A stretch of DNA of 10,141 bases from an uncultured Anaerolineae bacterium. GTDB taxonomy: Bacteria > Chloroflexota > Anaerolineae > Anaerolineales > Villigracilaceae. The position numbers and the translations under genes were made by a program. Below are positions 6,273 to 10,141 of the stretch, in pieces. The stretch is from contig CAINXK010000323.1 in the NCBI GenBank assembly GCA_903854805.1, positions 1 to 10,141 on the forward strand, written 5' to 3'. How positions within the stretch are numbered: the stretch's first letter is position 1; the number at the start of each line of letters is the position of its first letter. The notes under the pieces were generated by a model. The model had not been told where the DNA came from, did not search any database, and saw only the letters and a list, made by a program, of their open reading frames with translations.

Positions 6273-7733
6273 ATGAAGTATTTTGGTATCCCTCGCCTGC
6301 AAGACATCCTATTCCTGGGTATTTTCTCCGCAGTCGTCCTGCTCGGACCAAGCTTATTAAATACAGATGGAGACCTTCCTCGGCATATTGCGATGGGTCG
6401 CTATATTATTCAAAGTGGTCAGATACCAATCACCGATGTCTTTTCCCACACAGCGTATGGAATAAATTTCGCTCCCCATGAATGGTTGTCCGGGGTGATT
6501 TTTTTCTTATTCTATACTTTTTTTGGCCTTAACGGGATCATCATTCTCTCAGCAACTATACTTGCTACAACCTTTACACTTATTTATACCAAAGGTATCA
6601 AACGCACAGGCATAAGGTTTTCGCTATTTTGGGTGACGGTTTTCGGTGCAATGATCTCATCCCTGCACTGGATAGCGCGCCCACACCTAATTACCATGCT
6701 TTTTCTGGCAATCTGGCTGGAATTGACCGAGCGCCTATCAAAAGGTGAAAAAATCAAGCTATGGTCGTTCCCTGTACTCATGGTGCTTTGGACTAATTTA
6801 CATGGTGAGTTTGTTATAGGTTTGCTAGTACTTATAACCTATCTGGCTGGCTGGACCTGGGATTTTATCTTTCATAAAACAGAAAACCAGCATATTACAG
6901 GCTTTCGTCTTGGGGTGGCCTGCGGTCTCTCTGCAATTGCAAGCCTGGTAAATCCCGTGGGCGTACGGATTTGGACAACCGTATTAGGTTACATTAATAA
7001 TAATTACCTAACTTCCCACACCAACGAATACAACCCACCTGATTTCCTACAGCCAAAATTTTTGGTTTTACTGGCCTTTTTAGCTCTTTCAATTTTCTTA
7101 CTTGCAACAAAAAAAGACCGTATCACAACCAGTCATGCCTTTTTATTAACTGGCTTCACGATCATGAGTCTGGTATCCGCTCGGAATATCCACCTCTATG
7201 GAGTTGTAGCGCCCTTTGTACTCGCAACCACACTCATGGGCAGCGAAATTACCTATTTAACTCAAAGATTGGAATTACTATTCACGAAAGTGGAAGAACC
7301 GCTAAAGGGCAAATTCTGGCCGGTCGCCACCATCCTGATCTTCAGTCTATCCTTGGCACTCATGGCCTTACAGGGGCAAGAAAGAAATCGCTTTGACCCA
7401 GGCATTTTTCCTGTGAAAGCAGTCGAATGGCTAAAGGCAAATCCACAATCTGGAAACATGCTAAATTATTTTACCTGGGGAGGATATTTAATTTTAAATC
7501 TCTGGCCTGAAAAATTGGTTTTCATTGACGGACAAACAGATGTCTACGGCGAAAAAATCACGAGAGACTATGAACAGATCATCACGATGGCGCCAGGTTG
7601 GCAAGACGTTATTGATAAATACAACGTCAAGTGGGCACTCTTACCCGCTGAGTGGCGCCTTGGTGACGATTTGGTGCAGAACGGATGGCGGGAAGTTTAT
7701 CAGGATGGCACGGCAGTGATCCTGATAAAATGA
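6273..7733 (+). CDS. Polytopic membrane protein, GT-C glycosyltransferase-like, function unknown
   Basis: A 486-residue protein with about ten hydrophobic helices up to residue 368, then a soluble C-terminal part. The first loop carries NTDGDLPRHIAMGRYIIQSG (30-49), then FSHTAYG and APHEWLSG (67-74). The acidic motif after helix 1, with the downstream His-Glu, resembles GT-C glycosyltransferases that use lipid-linked sugars (PMT/ArnT-like), with catalysis expected on the outer face. Other polar motifs are WIARPHL (133-139) and TNLHGEF (174-180). The C-terminal domain contains NYFTWGGYLILNLWPEKLVF followed by IDGQTDVYG (398-426), a pattern recurring in uncharacterised bacterial membrane proteins of this kind. 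Donor and acceptor are unknown and catalytic status unproven. I start at the ATG at 6273 because the in-frame ATG at 6249 lies inside the hairpin stem at 6214-6253. Neither start has a good ribosome binding site. Confidence 0.72.
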   Translation: MKYFGIPRLQDILFLGIFSAVVLLGPSLLNTDGDLPRHIAMGRYIIQSGQIPITDVFSHTAYGINFAPHEWLSGVIFFLFYTFFGLNGIIILSATILATTFTLIYTKGIKRTGIRFSLFWVTVFGAMISSLHWIARPHLITMLFLAIWLELTERLSKGEKIKLWSFPVLMVLWTNLHGEFVIGLLVLITYLAGWTWDFIFHKTENQHITGFRLGVACGLSAIASLVNPVGVRIWTTVLGYINNNYLTSHTNEYNPPDFLQPKFLVLLAFLALSIFLLATKKDRITTSHAFLLTGFTIMSLVSARNIHLYGVVAPFVLATTLMGSEITYLTQRLELLFTKVEEPLKGKFWPVATILIFSLSLALMALQGQERNRFDPGIFPVKAVEWLKANPQSGNMLNYFTWGGYLILNLWPEKLVFIDGQTDVYGEKITRDYEQIITMAPGWQDVIDKYNVKWALLPAEWRLGDDLVQNGWREVYQDGTAVILIK

Positions 7734-7743
7734 TTTATTCAGG
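7721..7743. terminator. Weak hairpin at the convergent gene junction
   Basis: CCTGATAAA (7721-7729) pairs with TTTA and TCAGG (7734-7743, one bulged T at 7738) around the stop codon of the upstream gene. Only 17 bp separate the two convergent genes, so this could serve as a bidirectional terminator. The stem is AT-rich at its tip and no clear T-tract follows on either strand, hence the low confidence. Confidence 0.3.
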
Positions 7744-7750
7744 CCATTGT

Positions 7751-9067
7751 TTATATCAACGCATCAACCATTAATGCCAGGAAGAGAAACATCAAGTACA
7801 TACTCGAGTAACGATACATTAACCAGGCTGTCTTGTTTCCCTCGGTTTTAAACACCCTCCAGGCAAAATACAATAGTATTCCTCCGAGAATCGCGGCAGA
7901 TATTAGGTAAAAATTGCCGGTATATTTGAATATCGGTAACAACATGGTCACAGCCACCAGCTCTATTGTATAAATCAGCACTTGCTTGCGAGTTTCAGCC
8001 TCACCCCTGATTACAGGCAGCATTGGCACGCCAGCATGTTCATAATCCTTTCGGCGTACAATAGCCAGTGCCCAAAAATGGGGGGGCGTCCACATGAAAA
8101 CGATTAGAAACAAGATAAGAGCAGGGATATCCAGCCGACCAGTGGCTGCAGCCCAGCCAACGAGCGGGGGAATAGCCCCAGCCCCACCACCGATGACGAT
8201 ATTTTGCACAGTCGCCTTTTTTAGCCAGACACTGTATAAAAAAACGTAATAGACAATTCCAGCCAACGAGAGAAAAGCAGCCAACAAATTAACAAAACCA
8301 GCCATTATATAAAAGCTGGCAATACATAATGCCAAACCAAAAGAGAGCCCTTCGGCGGGAGTCATCCTTCCAGCAGGTAATGGGCGTTTGGCTGTCCGCT
8401 GCATGTTTTTATCAAGATCACGATCTATATATTGATTAATCGCACCTGACCCACCCGCCGCAAATGCTCCACCAATCATCGTCCAAAATGCGATTGACAA
8501 AGAAGGCCAGGCTTTCCCACCTGCCACCATTCCAGCATAAGTCGTCACCAGTAATAGTAAGACAATGATGGGCTTGGTCAAAACGATGAAATCTTTTAAA
8601 CGACGCCGAACATCCAAAGGAGGAAATTCAACAGTATCTTTTGCATAAAAGCCGGCTGCGATCACTAACCATCCAAGACCAATCCACAAAGTGACGGCAG
8701 TGATTGCATGCAATGCCTTTAAGTAAAATGGGAAACCCTGACTGACCTCGATTGCACCCACAAAAGCTTGCGCAAAAAATAAAACAGTATTTACAGTCGC
8801 GAGTGGTAATAATAAACGATGGTCACGTTGGGTGCGCCAGGCATGAAAGAGTAACGCCAGCAGGATCACCCCACTCAGACCGGCAGATATCCGATGAAAC
8901 ATCTGCGCCCAACTGGAAGCACTTTCAGGAGTGCAAACCGGCCAGACAGCGCACGCATAACTATTACCATCCATCGCTACCAGGCGGCCCCCCAGCATAA
9001 GCAAGAACACGGATAGAAGAGTAATCAATGCCAATTTTGCAAAAGAAGTCGAGAGTGAAAATTTCAT
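7751..9067 (-). CDS. ctaB: Fusion of a half-size heme A synthase (CtaA/COX15-like) domain and heme O synthase (CtaB)
   Basis: CtaB is the membrane prenyltransferase that adds farnesyl pyrophosphate to heme B to make heme O; CtaA/COX15 oxidises heme O to heme A for aa3-type oxidases. The 438-residue protein joins both families. Residues 1-143 form four helices with the CtaA cysteine pair (C39-x5-C45, CAVWPVC) and two candidate heme-ligand histidines, H58 (QMFHRISAG) and H120 (ALHAITAV). From about 158 the CtaB domain follows (about 280 residues, near normal size), with the Mg-prenyl-PP motif N211xxxD215xxxD219, the strand KRPLPAGRMT, a second conserved loop (K283, T286, N289), TPPHFWALA (327-335) and DYEHAGVPMLPV (341-352). 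Its ATG overlaps the SURF1 stop (ATGA), with GGAGG 7 nt upstream. The Glu usually three residues before the first His in CtaA is Gln55 here. CtaB function is very likely; heme A synthase activity of the N-terminal half is uncertain. Confidence 0.93.
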   Translation of the reverse strand: MKFSLSTSFAKLALITLLSVFLLMLGGRLVAMDGNSYACAVWPVCTPESASSWAQMFHRISAGLSGVILLALLFHAWRTQRDHRLLLPLATVNTVLFFAQAFVGAIEVSQGFPFYLKALHAITAVTLWIGLGWLVIAAGFYAKDTVEFPPLDVRRRLKDFIVLTKPIIVLLLLVTTYAGMVAGGKAWPSLSIAFWTMIGGAFAAGGSGAINQYIDRDLDKNMQRTAKRPLPAGRMTPAEGLSFGLALCIASFYIMAGFVNLLAAFLSLAGIVYYVFLYSVWLKKATVQNIVIGGGAGAIPPLVGWAAATGRLDIPALILFLIVFMWTPPHFWALAIVRRKDYEHAGVPMLPVIRGEAETRKQVLIYTIELVAVTMLLPIFKYTGNFYLISAAILGGILLYFAWRVFKTEGNKTAWLMYRYSSMYLMFLFLALMVDALI

Positions 9068-9846
9068 ATATTTTCCTCCAGCTCTACGCCTTGATTGCGT
9101 AAAACCAGTTGTTTACGAAGAAAAAACGGGTATCCGAAAAATAAAATTGAAGCAAATGTGAACCACTGCAGGGCATATCCAAAATGCGGCCCCTCACTAA
9201 TTTCAATTTCAGGCTGGTAAGGGTAAGGTGGAGTTTTGACGCCAGGATCCGGATCTGGCTGAATAAATACCGGAATCAATTTATAAGGAACTTGCTGACC
9301 GATACGGACCAAATTGACAAGATTCCAAAAATCCAGACGTTTTTGTCCAGCAGATAATTCCGGATCAGGGTTCCCACCAATCTCAGGCTGGGTTTCGCCC
9401 AGCCTAATAATGCCATTAATCATAACCTTGCCAGCCTGATCGTACTTGTGCCAATCAGCCGGACGGGTATTACCATCCGAAGGAATCCAACCACGTTCAA
9501 CCAAGACGGCCGAACCATCAGAAAGAATCATGGGAGTCAACAGCATATATCCTGGTTGGCTATCATGGTACTGGTTTCTGAGCACACTATTATTGTCAGG
9601 ATCAAAATTTCCTGTGACTTGAATGGCCCGATACTCCATTTTGGTCAAGTCGTCTTCGGGAAAATTAGCCAAAATTAAAAGGGGACTCGCTTTGACTTCT
9701 ATATAGTGATTATTAAAAGCCCGCCGAAGTGCAAGCCTGTCCAACTGCCAGATACCCAACCGAATACAAACAGAAGTTCCAGCCAGCACTAGCAAAGTAG
9801 CAATAATCCATTTTGGAGTAAGCAGCTGATGCCAGGAACTTTTCAT
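9064..9846 (-). CDS. SURF1 family cytochrome oxidase assembly protein
   Basis: SURF1 (Shy1) proteins help insert or retain heme A during assembly of cytochrome c oxidase subunit I. The 260-residue protein has the classic layout: an N-terminal helix (about 12-32) running into LGIWQLDRLALRR, an extracytoplasmic domain with YRAIQVTGNFDP, PGYMLLTPMI and the hallmark VLVERGWIP, and a C-terminal helix introduced by GPHFGYALQWFTFA. Length matches the family. The ATG at 9846 follows the stop of the upstream gene by one base, with GAAGG (9856-9860) 9 nt away. Its own stop overlaps the start of the CtaA/CtaB fusion gene by 4 bp, so the three genes form a tightly coupled oxidase-biogenesis operon. Confidence 0.93.
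   Translation of the reverse strand: MKSSWHQLLTPKWIIATLLVLAGTSVCIRLGIWQLDRLALRRAFNNHYIEVKASPLLILANFPEDDLTKMEYRAIQVTGNFDPDNNSVLRNQYHDSQPGYMLLTPMILSDGSAVLVERGWIPSDGNTRPADWHKYDQAGKVMINGIIRLGETQPEIGGNPDPELSAGQKRLDFWNLVNLVRIGQQVPYKLIPVFIQPDPDPGVKTPPYPYQPEIEISEGPHFGYALQWFTFASILFFGYPFFLRKQLVLRNQGVELEENI
9075..9079 (-). promoter_or_regulatory. Ribosome binding site of the CtaA/CtaB fusion gene
   Basis: Read on the minus strand this is GGAGG, 7 nt before the ATG at 9067-9065. It lies inside the last codons of the SURF1 gene and supports the overlapping start. Confidence 0.75.
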
Positions 9847-9847
9847 T

Positions 9848-10141
9848 TTAAGATGCCTTCTGATTGATTTTCACAGGCCAGATAACCAGGCTGTACATCC
9901 CGAGCATCACCCCAAGAGGCAGACCTGCGATAAGAATTCCATATATCCGGGTGGCTGAAGTAACCGGTTCTTGGACATTCAGACCAAACACTTTGGACGA
10001 CTGAAAGGAGCATTGATAAGCAAAATTATTCGCATCGTTCAAGGTCAATATGGCAGATGTCCCGGACGGAATGAACAATGGGCCCAGTCTATGGTCAACA
10101 ACATCCAGATTTTTCAAAACCAATGTATCGCCCGCAACAAA
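9848..10141 (-). CDS. Membrane-anchored protein of unknown function, C-terminal part (cut by window edge)
   Basis: The minus-strand frame is open from base 10141 to the TAA at 9850-9848, giving the last 97 residues of a longer protein. A TTG at 10123 could be read as a start, but the frame continues upstream without a stop, so this is more likely an internal Leu. The visible part is a polar, strand-rich stretch (LFIPSGTSAILTLNDANNF) with one Cys, then a single hydrophobic helix (about 23 residues from RIYGILIAGLPLG) and a short basic tail KINQKAS, suggesting a C-terminal membrane anchor with the main domain outside the cytoplasm. I do not recognise the family. Its stop lies 1 bp before the SURF1 ATG, so a role in oxidase biogenesis or electron transport is inferred from context only. 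Confidence 0.7.
   Translation of the reverse strand, partial: FVAGDTLVLKNLDVVDHRLGPLFIPSGTSAILTLNDANNFAYQCSFQSSKVFGLNVQEPVTSATRIYGILIAGLPLGVMLGMYSLVIWPVKINQKAS

Noticed and set aside
8080..8086. Run of seven G in the CtaA/CtaB gene, considered as a phase-variable tract or frameshift
   Set aside because: On the coding strand it encodes the conserved TPPHFW motif in the correct frame, so it is normal coding sequence and short for slippage.
1..10141. Search by eye for CRISPR arrays, tRNA genes, transposon ends and defence genes
   Set aside because: No regularly spaced repeats, no tRNA-like cloverleaf with CCA end, no transposase or nuclease-like proteins were found; gene spacing leaves little room for them.

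Overview
The window reads as an ordinary stretch of bacterial chromosome, about 45% GC by eye, most likely from a Chloroflexota bacterium of the Anaerolineae type. That placement is an inference. It rests on the combination of a membrane pyrophosphatase, a Gld-like ABC operon with a short DUF4340 protein, a sigma-A-like factor, and a heme A synthase-like domain fused to heme O synthase beside SURF1. No rRNA, tRNA, CRISPR array, insertion sequence or phage gene is visible.

Layout from left to right: (1) The minus strand up to 713 carries the N-terminal third of a membrane-integral pyrophosphatase (hppA) that runs off the left edge. (2) A divergent intergenic region (714-1009) holds one convincing sigma-70-type promoter for each direction, an inverted repeat at the predicted hppA transcript start, and a GC-rich, terminator-like hairpin in the leader of the rightward operon. 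(3) A tight plus-strand operon of four genes (1010-4831) encodes an ABC ATPase, an ABC-2 permease, a GldG-like membrane-anchored extracytoplasmic protein and a short DUF4340 protein. Start and stop codons are adjacent or overlapping between the first three. (4) After a 167-bp gap with a likely promoter comes an RpoD-family sigma factor with all conserved regions (4999-6204). (5) A perfect 17-bp hairpin separates it from a polytopic GT-C-like membrane protein (6273-7733). (6) Converging on that gene is a minus-strand operon: an unidentified membrane-anchored protein cut by the right edge, SURF1, and a CtaA-half/CtaB fusion.

Functional reading: the rightmost operon serves biogenesis of a heme-copper cytochrome oxidase (heme O/heme A formation plus SURF1), so aerobic or microaerobic respiration is likely. 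The left side holds a pyrophosphate-driven ion pump and an ABC exporter-type complex of unknown substrate. The sigma factor resembles the primary, housekeeping class.

I see no clear new defence or mobile system. The points most worth a second look are the CtaA-half/CtaB fusion with a Glu-to-Gln change next to its heme-ligand histidine, the attenuator-like hairpin in front of the ABC operon, an inverted repeat overlapping the sigma-factor promoter, and the unidentified partner gene upstream of SURF1.
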